From NCBI GenBank assembly GCA_036873135.1, contig JAPTYO010000022.1, positions 2,662,979-2,726,978 of the forward strand: 64,000 nucleotides of DNA, read 5' to 3'. This document shows, piece after piece, positions 33,861 to 44,846 of the stretch; positions within the stretch are counted from its first letter, which is position 1; each line of letters opens with the position of its first letter. Source of the DNA: Clarkia xantiana subsp. parviflora. Taxonomy: Eukaryota > Streptophyta > Magnoliopsida > Myrtales > Onagraceae. The notes below the pieces were generated by a model that saw nothing but the letters and a program-made list of their open reading frames with translations, was not told the origin of the DNA and made no database searches. The translations under genes and the position numbers were made by a program.

Positions 33861-34234
33861 GTTGAGATCGTTTCCACTTGGGATATCTCGAACTGCTTTT
33901 TAGGGACCTCGATCCTCGATCCACGAACTAACTTTGGCTCCTGCCTCGATCCTCGAACTAACTTTGATCTCTGTCTCAGTCTTCTATACGCCGAGTCCTG
34001 CAGAGTGGGCGATAACTAGCATGGAGAGGGGGTGGTGCTGGTTGTGCCCTCTCCGATGCTAAAGTCAGGATTTTAGAGAGAGGTCAGAGCACAAATAACC
34101 AATTCTCCAGAGTTTCGAGTTAACCTTCTAAAATGGGAGGTCTAGGCCCCTATTTATAGGAAACCTGAGAACTGTGCCCGGTTTGATGTTGGTTTACAGG
34201 AAAACGCTTACCGTCATCGGGGTTGGCTATACGG
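33861..34234 (-). mobile_element. 5' LTR of TE3, inner part (split by TE5)
   Basis: On the minus strand it ends GATCTCAACA before the PBS. It carries a TATA-like CTATAAATAG near 34150 and the shared block AGCATCGGAGAGGG (complement near 34060), followed by CACCACCC and TGCAGG. TACGG at 34230-34234 is one copy of the TE5 target duplication. Confidence 0.75.
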
Positions 34235-34995
34235 TGATGGATATACGCCCAATTTGAACCCGTTGACTTCCGAATCGTTTTATTTTTATCACCCCGTTAA
34301 TGATTGTAAAACGAAACTTCGACCCAAACACCCCGTCGAAACGCCAACGGTCCGGACGAGGCGAAAATACTCGTCCGGGCCGCGTGACGAACTCACCTAG
34401 GTGAGGTCGGGTGGCCATACCCGACCTCGCCTAGGGGAGATACGGTTGGCCAACCCATCTCCCCTAGGGAGGGGTTGGGTGGCCACACCCAACCCCTACC
34501 CTTGGGGGTCGGATTTTCTCCCCGCCCCCAAGGGCCCTGGCACCGTTTCCCGACTCCCGCACTTAGATTATTTCCGCCAACCTCTTCATGCTTTAAGGTT
34601 TTAACTATGTGATCAAGGGCTAATTAATTGTGTTTAAAGGTTAACGATGTCATTAAGCCACCTTAATGACATCGTTGCCTATAAATACAACCCTTCCACC
34701 ATTCATTTGATCATCTTGGCTAAGTGTACAATTTGGCTCTGACTTCTCTCTAGCTTTATCTCTCTAAAAACGACGTTCTGACTTAAGCATCGGAGAGGGT
34801 TCATCAAGCACCACCCCCCCCCCCCCTCCGTGCTTGATATTGCCCCTGTTGCAGGGTGACGTGGAGAAGAGAAGGAGGAGGACAGAAGGACAAGCATCAG
34901 AGCGACTAGCCCCGAGAGTTCTAAATCCGTCAGTTCACCAGTGAGGAATAAGCCTTAGACCAACAACCCGTTGACCGAAGGCTTAGAACCTAACA
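34235..34995 (+). mobile_element. 5' LTR of TE5 (761 bp)
   Basis: It runs from TGATGGATATACGCCC to AACCTAACA. It contains a repeat of CCTAGGTGAGGTCGGGTGG-like words near 34395-34490, TATAAATA near 34680, AAGCATCGGAGAGGG near 34785 and a poly-C run of about 14. The partner LTR at 42969 confirms the ends. Confidence 0.92.
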
Positions 34996-34996
34996 C

Positions 34997-35018
34997 TTGG
35001 CGCCGTCGGTGGGTTTCG
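34997..35018 (+). other. Primer-binding site of TE5
   Basis: TTGGCGCCGTCGGTGGGTTT starts one base after the LTR, of the same TGGCGCCGTC class as the neighbours. Confidence 0.8.
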
Positions 35019-35046
35019 AATAGAAAACCTGGCAATCACGAGAGCG

Positions 35047-35761
35047 ATGACGAACAGCTTAGCGTCTAGAGATAATCGCCCACCTGGGGGCAATAGAAAC
35101 AGCCTGCACACCCAGAGAAACAACCTGCACACCTAGAGAAACAGCCTGCACACCTAGAGAAACAGCCTGCACACCCAGAGCCTCAGGTAGCCCCACAGGC
35201 ACCCCAGCCTAACAATCAGGGAGGAGGACCTTCACGCCCAGCTGGGGCTGAGTCTTCCACAGCTTCAACTCCATTGGCTAGGAGGCCACAGAGACAGGGG
35301 GGCAACAAGGAGTGCCATCCCAATACACGGCACCTCCACAGGGGTACTACTATGAGGCACAACCTCAAGGGTATCCATATGGAATGCCGACTCAAAGGAA
35401 CGACAATCGCGCCCACACAACCAACACAAGGCCCGCATACTCGTAAGGAGCACAGACACTGACTCCGAGGTTGATGAGCGCATTGGATGAGCTGCTAGCC
35501 TATAGAGAGACTCTGAGGAACAGACAGGGAAGGCAACACCAACATGAAGAAGAAGTTCATGAGGAAGAACAATTCCCAGAAGAAGAACACTACTCGCACC
35601 CTCCAACAGGGCAGCGAGAAGAACAAAGGAGAGAAGAGCAAGGACCATCCCCAGAGGGAAAGCAACAATATGTGCCTCCAAGGCAATATCAAACACAGCA
35701 AAGAGCTGGGACATACACCCCACTAAGGGAGGGCATGCAAGTCAGACCACCAAGGATATAA
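35047..35761 (+). pseudogene. Gag remnant of TE5
   Basis: ATG at 35047 (MTNSLASRDNRPPGGNR) begins a frame that soon enters a 21-bp repeat (35095-35180), where CAG to TAG changes create two stops. A later frame from 35471 has MMSALDELLAYRETLRNRQGRQ, matching the repeated motif of TE3 gag, then a Glu/Gln-rich tail. No zinc knuckle was recognised. The gag is not functional as read. Confidence 0.6.
35095..35180 (+). repeat. 21-bp tandem repeat in the TE5 gag
   Basis: About four copies of AGAAACAGCCTGCACACC(C/T)AG encode a seven-residue RNSLHTQ repeat. Two of the copies end in TAG instead of CAG. Confidence 0.85.
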
Positions 35762-38700
35762 GAGTTCCAACATCCACCTCAGCAAGGTACACATACAGTC
35801 CGTATCACCACGGACATGGCTAAGAGACATTCCAAGGAAAGCTCAAAGGGAGGGACATCGCCCCGACAACACAACAAGGCAACCACTACTCATGATATAG
35901 CACGACAGGTCCCAACCTCTTGTGAATGACAACCCTTGATACACATCCCCCTAGGACAGGGGAGAAGTCGAAAAGACAAGGATTTGAACAGGGGACTCAT
36001 AGAGTACCACACCATGTTAGTACATAGCTACTACAATGGGAGGTCTCATGGAGAGACATAGTGGAGTGAGATCACACATAGCATACATGAAGGATACACC
36101 TCCACCTAGTCCGCCTTGCAAGGATGCGACCTTATATTCCTCAAGTGGAAGGAATACACACAGACTAATGGAGGAAGACAGTTACATTACCAAGGAAGCA
36201 GGGGTATCAACACCCCCACACCCATATCCTCCCCATATCCTCTTATTTAATTTAACTGCATAACAAATCAACTCCCTAAAAGGGGTAGATTTTGATACTT
36301 GATATCAACATGTTTTCCAAGAAAGACCATACCAGACGCCTTCGGGCTCCGTGGTATATATATACACAGGTGGACTACTAGAAGAGTCCATAAAACGCCG
36401 CCGCCAACCAAGAGATGCACAAGGAACAGATTTCTCAATCTCAAAGGGCACCTATAAGGTCAAGATTCTGGGAAAGATCACAAGATGGAAGGCTCACTTA
36501 CAAAAATAAGTTGAGCACTCTCAACATCCTATAGAGGAACTACCATGAAGGTCACAAAGGATTACCCCTACTATAACCTTCCACTAAGCATCCTAGAGCC
36601 AAGTCCGTCGAAGGACCCCATCTGGCATCGATATGCAAGGGGAGCACCAGTCACAACATACCCTCCCCACAAACGCCCATTAGCATAAGAGGGGGTAGCC
36701 GCGAAACACATCCCTCCAGAAAATGGAGGAAACCATATCACATAGACAACGCCCACCTTCAAAAGCAAACGCCGCCAATGGATCTTTATGATTTCACAAA
36801 ATAGCTAGGAGATACAACTACACCTAGTAAGCTCATCTCAGGTAATGGAATACACTTCCATAAAAAAACTCTCAAGGACACAAAGCCTAGCAAAAGAAGA
36901 AGGGCGACATAATCATCAAGCTTTCAAAAAGGGATATGGAAAACATAGTATTTCCACACAATGATATATTAGTCATAAGAGAGGGAATCACCAACTTTGA
37001 CATGAAGAGAACCATAGTGCATGAATGAAGTTTGTCAGACATCCCCCATATCCAGCTATTGATGATACTAAGAAGGAGTCCGGCATATATAAAACCAATG
37101 GACCCCCTACTAGTAAGGGTGGTCAGAACATCAACATACCCATTAGGGACACAGCACTGCAAATGAGCCCGGAACAAGGATGGAACACATATCCTTACAA
37201 GTATCCTTACAAGTAGCCTTATAAGTATCCTTACAAAAATGAACTCCCTAGATAGAGGGGTTATCTAATAGATGACTATGTCTCTGTTCTCAAAATATGA
37301 TCCTAACCCGGAGATCCTTGGACTCCGTATTATATATGCAATGAATAACATGTTCATCAAAGATAGGTACACGAAGATTCAAGATAGCGCCCTAAAGATT
37401 AGACGCATACCTCTACCAAGTACAACACATTTGAGTGTTCATAAACACTCCTTCGCCATCTCACAAGAAAGGAAGGCAACCAAGGATACAAGACCTAACA
37501 GAACAAACATCGGTAGAAAATCATGTCATTGAAGTCATGCACCAAGAGAGAAACTCTAAAGATGCAAGATTAGCAAAATAGATAGTGCAACAACTAGAAT
37601 ATGAAAAAGGAGATACATCTCCTATCAAGAGCCTTAGGGCATGATAATAGTTCTACAAGATCAACCAAAGAAGAGCTCAAAAGCTTGGGAAGTAAGGTTT
37701 CAAGATCGACCCTCACACTAGACGCACAGCCTGATCAAACACCTTGTTTGCGAATGATAAGACATTTGACTCTGGCATCCCATCAAGAGGAGAACCTCGA
37801 TAAAACGGGCACTAGAAAAATATCCCGCCTTTAAGGCCATACGCCGAACACATGATGAATGAAGGTTATGACAAAATGAAAAAGGAGGGACTTGTCAGCT
37901 CAACACACCTCAACACGTATACGTACGCAATACAAATGCAGCCTCTAATGAAGCTATCCAACAAGGAATAGCTAATACGGGGGCAAACTCATGGAAAATC
38001 ATGGAGCACCACCTGCAAACCTAAAGGAAAACATCCTTTTTAGGTTCAAGTCCTAATTCAAAGGAAGTCTATAATCAAGATTCAAGGTGGGAGGAGCATG
38101 ACCAATGTGACACTCCCTAAAGGCATTGAAGAATACTCCAATGCAAAGGAAAATGCAAAGCACACTAACTACCACAACACTTCAAGAAGATTATCACAGT
38201 CCGGTCAGACCCCCCCATGCCCGAGCAAGGAGCATGGATCAGATTGACTAGTCTGAAACACACCTTCGAGATTAACAACTCAAGACACCATGCTATGAGA
38301 AAGTTATTCAACCTAAATACAATCCCTTCCAAGATACGTTACTCCTGCTCTATCATCACCGCAAAAGTGTTTTTTCTAAAAAACACAAGGAAGGGGGGGA
38401 ATTTACGAGCACCCCTAGGATACAAACACTGCCACATCCTAGTTACCACAAGAATGAAAATCACCCCCACCCACCCAAAGCAAAAGCCTCCCCCCCCCCC
38501 CCCCCCCCCAACCTCAAGAGATACATCCGACAAAGGCATCATCCAAACCATGCTTATGACTGAAACAAACAAGCATGAAAAAGAGCAAGACCTACAAGGG
38601 ACACACATCGCATCCAAACAAGCAGACAAGGGAGCCCCAAGCATAAGGGGTACCCAGTCAAGAAGATGAACAAGGGGCCTTCAACGGCCAAACATGAAAG

Positions 38701-39035
38701 GCGGTGTGACCACCAAGCAACTTGGGGGGCACCAAAAGAACAAGTGCTTGGTAGTCCACCTAATTGTAAAAGAAGATATTAGAAGCAGAAGATCACATGA
38801 GCATGCAATACCACTTCTCCTAGAAGAGGTCACATAAGAGGAAAACATCCTCAACTCCCTGTACGAACTCGTCCTAAGTTGGTAACACACAAACATCGCC
38901 CTCGAAAGGTGATCTCCCACATTGAAGAAAAAGCGCGGTAACAGGCAATATCATGGAAAGAAAACTCAAGTAAAGATCTAAAAGGCGTATCAAAGACACA
39001 GCCTACATGGGGAATGACACAAGGTAAAGTAATAT
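35762..39035 (+). other. Non-coding internal region of TE5
   Basis: No recognisable domain was found. Short features are four copies of a TATCCTTACAAG-like 12-mer at about 37190-37240 and a poly-C run of about 20 near 38490-38509. Frames of 60-150 codons are A-rich and unsupported. Confidence 0.5.
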
Positions 39036-39039
39036 TCTG

Positions 39040-39900
39040 AGCCCTCCGGGAGCCTATCCCGCGAACAGATTCGACGCCCCCAAGAGCGTATCTTGAGAGT
39101 AGTTTTCATACTACGACCCTCGACGCCCCCAAGAGCGTATCTTGAGAGTAGTTTTCATACTACGACCCTCGACGCCCCCAAGAGCGTATCTTGAGAGTAG
39201 TTTTCATACTACGACCCTCGACGCCCCCAAGAGCGTATCTTGAGAGTGGTTTCCAAAAACTACGACCTTCGACGCCCCCAAGAGCGTATCTTGAGAGTGG
39301 TTTCCAAAAACTACGACCTTCGACGCCCCCAAGAGCGTATCTTGAGAGTGGTTTCCAAAAACTACGAACTTCGACGCCCCCAAGAGCGTATCTTGAGAGT
39401 GGTTTCTAAAAACTACGACCTTCGACGCCCCCAAGAGCGTATCTTGAGGTAGATTTCAAACTACCAGATTCGACGCCCCCAAGAGCGTATCTTGAGGTAG
39501 ATTTCAAACTACCAGATTCGACGCCCCCAGGAGCGTATCTTGAGGTAGATTTCAAACTACCAGATTCGACGCCCCCAAGAGCGTATCTTGAGGTAGATTT
39601 CAAACTACCAGATTCGACGCCCACCAGAAGTGTATCTTTGGTCTAACTTGTGCCCTCCGGGAGCCTATCCTGTGAAACGTTAAGTGCCCTCCGAGAGCCA
39701 GTCTCGTGAACAGATTTCGACGCCCACCAAGAGCGTATCTTTGGTCTAACACCTGTGCCCTCCGGGAGCCTATCCTGTGAAACGTTAAGTGCCCTCCGAG
39801 AGCCTGTCTCGCGAAAAGATTTCGACGGCCACCAAGAGCGTATCTTTGGTCCAACACCAGTGCCTCCCAAGAGCCTATCTCGTGAAATATTCACTACGCC
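39040..39900 (+). repeat. Hairpin-bearing tandem array of TE5 (48-51 bp units)
   Basis: A core GACGCCCCCAAGAGCGTATC followed by TTGA repeats about eleven times from 39071 to about 39610. Three spacer types occur in blocks: about three with GTAGTTTTCATACTAC, four with GTGGTTTCCAAAAACTAC and four with GGTAGATTTCAAACTACC. From 39045 to 39056 and again from 39640 to 39900 there are related units with GCCCTCCGGGAGCCTATCC or CCGAGAGCC(T/A)GTCTCG. Nearly every unit forms a 5-bp stem around a GC(C/G)TA-like loop, and the spacers form a second stem. Confidence 0.92.
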
Positions 39901-40539
39901 CCTATGAGGGTATCTGAAGAGATCATTGCACCATACAAAGAAGAATACCATGAAACAATTTTTCACAAGGCAAAGAGATATGATGAATACTTAATGTTTA
40001 CTCTTGATGAGATGACATGTATAATAATGAAGGAAAACATGAAAGAAGGATAAGTAAAGGAAAACATATACAAGGGAGAAGTCCATGACCAAAGGATCAT
40101 ATACAGAAGCACAAGAGGTTATCATGAAAAGTAACGAGTTATCCTACCATCCATATCACAAGTCAAGAGAAGTATCTCAAAGGAACCCAACACCACCAAG
40201 AAGGATAACAAAGACATGAAATCCAAAGTTCAAGGCTCTCAAAATAAACTCGACCCATCAAGAAGAGGAATTGACTTACAAGTCGCACAAAGCAACCTCC
40301 GACAAACGTTATTGTCTTGCATGTCGCCCTCGCGTGACCTATGCTCGTATCAGACTTGAACATCGTCAAGCACAACTCATGAAGGAGACATCTAAAAAGC
40401 ATGAAGGATACAAAATCCGGTAAGACAAGACATCAGGACCTAACCCAACAAACATAGCCTAAACAAAAGGCAACTATAGCAATGAAGGCTCTCCAATGAG
40501 AAAGGAATACTAAAGCACAACTCCATACATCGTGATGTG

Positions 40540-40670
40540 GCTATCATGTCCACACAACACGAGGTGGCTATCATGTCCACATACCCTGAAGTGGCTATCG
40601 TGTCCACATACTAAGAGGTGGCTATCATGGCCACACACCAAGAGGCGGTTATCATATCCACACAAAACAA
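40540..40670 (+). repeat. Tandem repeat of about 33 bp with GTGGC/GCCAC stems (TE5)
   Basis: Five copies of GTGGCTATCATGTCCACA with variable spacers. GTGG at one end pairs with CCAC at the other; one copy reads GTGGC-TATCATG-GCCAC, a longer stem. The last copy has decayed to GCGGTTATCATATCCAC. Confidence 0.8.
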
Positions 40671-40946
40671 AAAGACCATCAAGTCCACCACAAACCTAAA
40701 GAGCCATCACCTAACCTCAAAAGGAGATTTAAGAAAAAGGGAAAAATAACACCCTTCATACGCTCATCAAAGGTATGCACTTATATTTCAACCCCTGGAG
40801 GATACTAGGTAGGAGACGTCCTCATTATGAAGACAACCTCCATATCTCGTGAAATCAACCATAAAGCAAAGAATCACGACAAACACTATCGAGGGCATAT
40901 AACAAAACGATCTCCACAGCGACCACAACTACGATACTAGTAGAGG

Positions 40947-41600
40947 CTAACTCAAGAGCAGTCTCCACCAAACTCTCAAGCAAGAATTTGCTATCTTAAT
41001 CAGAGCCATGGCAAAAGAAAGGAACCTCAATAAAACGCGATGATCACACCCATCACCAAAAGGAAAATCTTCAACGCAAGGGTTAATAACATAACCCATA
41101 GGAAAGCCAAAGACACCTTCAAAAGTCATCAAATCTACATGAAGATGAAATAAACCTGAGACTCGGCCCCTCGGCTGGGGGGCAGAGGATAGAGAAGAGA
41201 CATCAAGACCTATGATCACCCCATCGCCATCCACAGGTTGTTTCCCTTTGTCAAGCAAAGAGGGCGCCTCTTCAACCACTACCTCCTTATCATGAGAGGG
41301 AGTCAGCAATGGGGCACTTGAAGGAGAGCCTCTCGCGGTTTCCTTCTCCTTGGCAGCCGAGGGCCCGACCTCAGAGTCAGGTTTCCGCGCCTTGGATTTA
41401 GACTGACTTGAACTCTCGCCCACCGCAAGAACCCATTCGGTAACCAGGGGCGAACACTCTAACAACAAGAAGGAAGCAACATGAGAACAATCATAAGTAT
41501 ATCACAAAGAAAAGAGAATGGAAAAAGAACATGCCGGAAGCCTCTGCAGCTTTCCCTAACTTAGAAGATTTCTTGGCCTGATGAGCAGAACTAGAGGGTT
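40947..41600 (-). pseudogene. Antisense-gene remnant of TE5
   Basis: A minus-strand frame of 173 codons (41468-40947) contains a Ser/Lys/Glu-rich stretch, SSAPQPRGRVSGLFHLHVDLMTF and CVEDFPFG. By position and strand it corresponds to the antisense genes of TE4 and TE6, and part of it resembles TE3 near 18380. It has no intact start and no clear coiled coil. The assignment is by position and weak similarity only. Confidence 0.4.
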
Positions 41601-42957
41601 CTTCCCTCTCATTCGATTCAACGGTACGTTCGGAACGCTCCACCTACACCTTATACGTTTCTCCATGGAACCAACCTACAAGGGGTCATACGAGTCCCCA
41701 CCTCATACGAGTCCACCTCGGACACCCAAAACACAGGAAAGTCAGATTTGGTCTGACTGCCTTGGAAAACGATCTTCAAGGTCTCCCTGTCCGAAGAAGA
41801 AAGCTTCCCAAAAGTGAGTCATCTATACGAGCGACCGACGCAAAGATAGACCCTTACTCATGGAGGGGCGAGATACGCCTACTACGGGGGCAACCTTAAC
41901 ATCAATCAAGTTACGGAAGCAAAACCACAACCCAGGAAATCTAACCAAAGGGACAAACACCAGAACATCACGAAGAGGGCGAACTTTTAGCTTCCCTAAA
42001 AAAGGAGCAGCACTCCGACACATCCGAAAGGAGGGTCAACCCTTAAGACATGCCGATAAGCCCCTTCGCACGCGATAGGGAGAGGGTCAAGAGCTATACA
42101 CACGCTCCAACGAATGAAGGAAAAAAGTTACACATGTCGAGGGACGAGGTTAAAGGACAATGCTCGCGCTAGTACGAGGGAGACAGAACGTTGTGTCCCA
42201 TCGAGTGGCAGAGTTCCCACCCTCGGGTAAAGGAGAGGTCTATACTCTCACCCTTGCACTTATGCTCATATTCATGATTTACATCCACAGGTACATCAAT
42301 GTCATCACTCATGCTTATACTCACAACCCGTCCATACACACATACATGTTCATGCTTGCACTCATATGCATGCCCACGTACACACTCCCGTGTGTTCAAA
42401 CATTTAGACGTCCATGCACATGGCCGCCATATATTCATGCATACATTCATGACTACAATCGCAGCATGTCTATACCCACTCCCATCCTTATGTTCCTACT
42501 TGCATGTATGCTTGTATGCATCCTCATGTTCATGATATGTCCATGTTCACTCCTAGTTAACATCCTATAAGCATATTTTCTAGTATCCCATACTTAAAAA
42601 AAATTTTGGACCAAAATTGAAATTTTCCCCATATAGGCCTATCCCATCATGAAATTGAAGTATGGACTCACTTAACCATATTCATGTTGCATCCCCACAT
42701 ATGCGTGTATTTTCCGAGTATAAGCTCGTGACGGTATTGGATTTATTATTTCCATCTCAGACGGACACGTGCTTGGACACGTGTCCGTGCTATTCTGACG
42801 TTTGCAATTCCTCTATCTTATAAGACAGGAGGCAGAGTCAGAGACACACACCCATGGGTAAGTAAAAGATCCGACAAAAGGTAAAATCCCGGCTTCAAAT
42901 TGCGCGTGTCATACCATCCTAAAATAGAGTCAATCAAGGGTCAGGCCATTGGTTGAC
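41601..42957 (+). other. 3' non-coding region of TE5
   Basis: No gene was recognised. The 42300-42545 part is a low-complexity run of CATGC/CATAC/TTCATG words. Confidence 0.45.
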
Positions 42958-42968
42958 TCGGGGGCATG
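42958..42968 (+). other. Polypurine tract of TE5
   Basis: TCGGGGGCATG directly precedes the 3' LTR and shares GGGGGCA with the tracts of TE4 and TE6. Confidence 0.7.
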
Positions 42969-43759
42969 TGATGGATATACGCCCAATTTGAACCCGTTGA
43001 CTTTCGAATCGTTTTATTTTTATCACCCCGTTAATGATTGTAAATCGAAACTTCGACCTAAACACCCCGCCGAAACGCCAACGGTCCGGACTAGGCGAAA
43101 ATACTCGTCCGGGCCGCGCGACGAACTCACCTAGGTGAGGTCGGGTGGCCATACCCGACCTCCCCTGGGGGAGATCGGGTTGGCAAACCCGATCTCCACT
43201 AGGGGAGATAGGGCTGGCCAACCCATCTTCCCTAGGGAGGGGTTGGGTGGCCACACCAACCCCTACCCTTGGGGGTCGGATTTTCTCCCCGCCCCCAAGG
43301 GCCCTGGCACCGTTTCCCGACTCCCGCACTTAGATTATTTCCGCCAACCTCTCCATGCTTTAAGGTTTTAATTATGTGATCAAGGCTAATTAATTGTGTT
43401 TAAAGGTTAACGATGTCATTAAGCCACCTTAATGACACCGTTGCCTATAAATACAACCCTTTCACCATTCATTTGATCATCTTGGCTAAGTGTACAATTT
43501 GGCTCTGACTTCTCTCTAGCTTTATCTCTCTAAAAACGACCTTCTGACTTAAGCATCGAAGAGGGTTCATCAAGCACCACCCCCCCCCCCTCCGTGCTTG
43601 ATATTGCCCCTGTTGCAGGGTGACGTGGAGAAGAGAAGGAGGAGGACAGAAGGACAAGCATCAGAGCGACTAGCCCCGAGAGTTCTAAATATGTCAGTTC
43701 ACCAGTGAGGAATAAGCCTTAGACCAACAACCCGTTGACCGAAGGCTTAGAACCTAACA
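42969..43759 (+). mobile_element. 3' LTR of TE5 (791 bp)
   Basis: It is the partner of 34235-34995, 30 bp longer mainly through an extra GGGGGAGATCGGGTTGGCAA-like unit near 43165-43215. It ends AACCTAACA and is followed by TACGG. Confidence 0.92.
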
Positions 43760-44130
43760 TACGGCACTAACTTCTCATACTTAGTAAAAACAGGGTAAAC
43801 GCGTAGTATTAGTTGGTAATCCAGACCGTGTCGACATCCGACATGGTCCGGATTGCCTTATGGCAATCCGGAGGTCCCCAGTCCCGGTGCGACGCGCATC
43901 AAGACCGTTTTGACCCGGGGTGACTGTTGTAAGATCCGTTTTGTGGTTCTAGCATGTTTGCGAAGTCCGAAATGTTAATAAGAACCCGAATTGGACAGAT
44001 ATCCAACAATACCCGTTGAATGGTGAGGCTGCGAACTTATAATGCGTGATAAGGTCATGTACGAGCAAATAGTGGGAGGTAGTATACTACTAGTTCATAC
44101 TGATTCTTTTGTTGCAATTTACACATTTAT
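43760..44130 (-). mobile_element. 5' LTR of TE3, outer part (right of TE5)
   Basis: The sequence resumes after the TACGG duplication and should complete the TE3 5' LTR. The outer end was not located because the second TE3 LTR is missing; 44130 is only an approximate limit. A small inverted repeat, GGTCCGGATTGCC-TTAT-GGCAATCCGGAGG, lies near 43849-43880. Confidence 0.45.
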
Positions 44131-44138
44131 ATGGTACT

Positions 44139-44170
44139 AGTTATTTCTGCACGTGCTTTGCACATGCATG
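44139..44170 (-). mobile_element. Possible Helitron 3' terminus
   Basis: On the minus strand GTGCAAAGCACGTGCAGAAAT is followed by AACTAGT, that is a small hairpin (GTGC-AAA-GCAC) then CTAG-T, the usual Helitron 3' end plan. No 5' end was found. Confidence 0.3.
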
Positions 44171-44233
44171 TTTCTAAGAATGTTATTTATATAAGTTTTT
44201 AATGTATAACTATGATAATTATATTAAATATAA

Positions 44234-44837
44234 GTATTAATAACTAATAAACTGTCTGAGATTTGACTGTGTTGAAATTAGGTGTCTGAATTTTAAAGTG
44301 TTAAAATGGTCTATATGAAGTATGGAGTATGAACTTTGTTGAAATTTGGTTTTCCGTCCAAAATAGCTTTTAATTGTGACAGAATGTTACGAAAAGTCAG
44401 AATTGCCCTTTCTACCAAATATGAAGTGACAAAATTACCCCTAGATTCAAAACAACCACCACCCAACTCCGGCCACCACCACTCAACTCCGGCGGCCACC
44501 ACCCAACTCCGGCCGGCCACCATCCAACTCCTGTCGGCCACCATCCTACTCCCGCCGGCCACCACCCAAAAACCCTATAGTTGTTGATTTAGTTAGAAGG
44601 GGTAATTTCGTAAATTCGCTAGGTAATAGAAGGTCAGTTTTTTTATGGAGGGTCATTTTTGGAATATCCATTTTATTGAGCTCACGTGACGGTCACGTGA
44701 TACACTTCTGTTCGATTTAACTCAAAAATAGAAGGAGACACCAAATTTCAACAAACACCAAACCTGAGACAGTCAATTTCAACGACGGACACCATATTTC
44801 AACATGGGCCAAACCTCAGACAGTTTATTATTAACCC
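44234..44837. mobile_element. Mutator-type MITE 1
   Basis: The ends GTATTAATAACTAATAAACTGTC and, on the other strand, GGGTTAATAATAAACTGTC form long imperfect inverted repeats. The 9-bp duplication TAAATATAA flanks it at 44225-44233 and 44838-44846. The middle (about 44455-44568) is an array of CCACCACCCAACTCCGG words. No transposase is encoded. A 9-bp duplication is the mark of Mutator-like elements. Confidence 0.82.
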
Positions 44838-44846
44838 TAAATATAA

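Larger units (their letters stand above)
34235..43759 (+). mobile_element. TE5: complete pol-less Gypsy-like element inside the TE3 LTR
   Basis: The 9,525-bp element has LTRs at 34235-34995 and 42969-43759, the duplication TACGG at 34230-34234 and 43760-43764, a PBS and a polypurine tract. Its internal 8 kb has gag scraps and an antisense-gene remnant but no recognisable protease, RT, RNase H or integrase. It would depend on another element's proteins. It holds several unusual tandem-repeat blocks. Confidence 0.9.

Noticed and set aside
39191..39452. Repetitive proteins of about 70 residues over the TE5 array
   Set aside because: Open frames arise on both strands and in two plus-strand frames because the 51-bp unit is a multiple of three; hairpins and unit-length changes argue against coding.
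39040..39900. CRISPR-like array
   Set aside because: Units are joined without unique spacers, spacers themselves repeat, and the context is a plant retrotransposon.
42160..42570. 136-codon His/Tyr/Met-rich frame in TE5
   Set aside because: It follows a low-complexity CATGCATAC-type stretch with no domain and lies in a non-coding 3' region.
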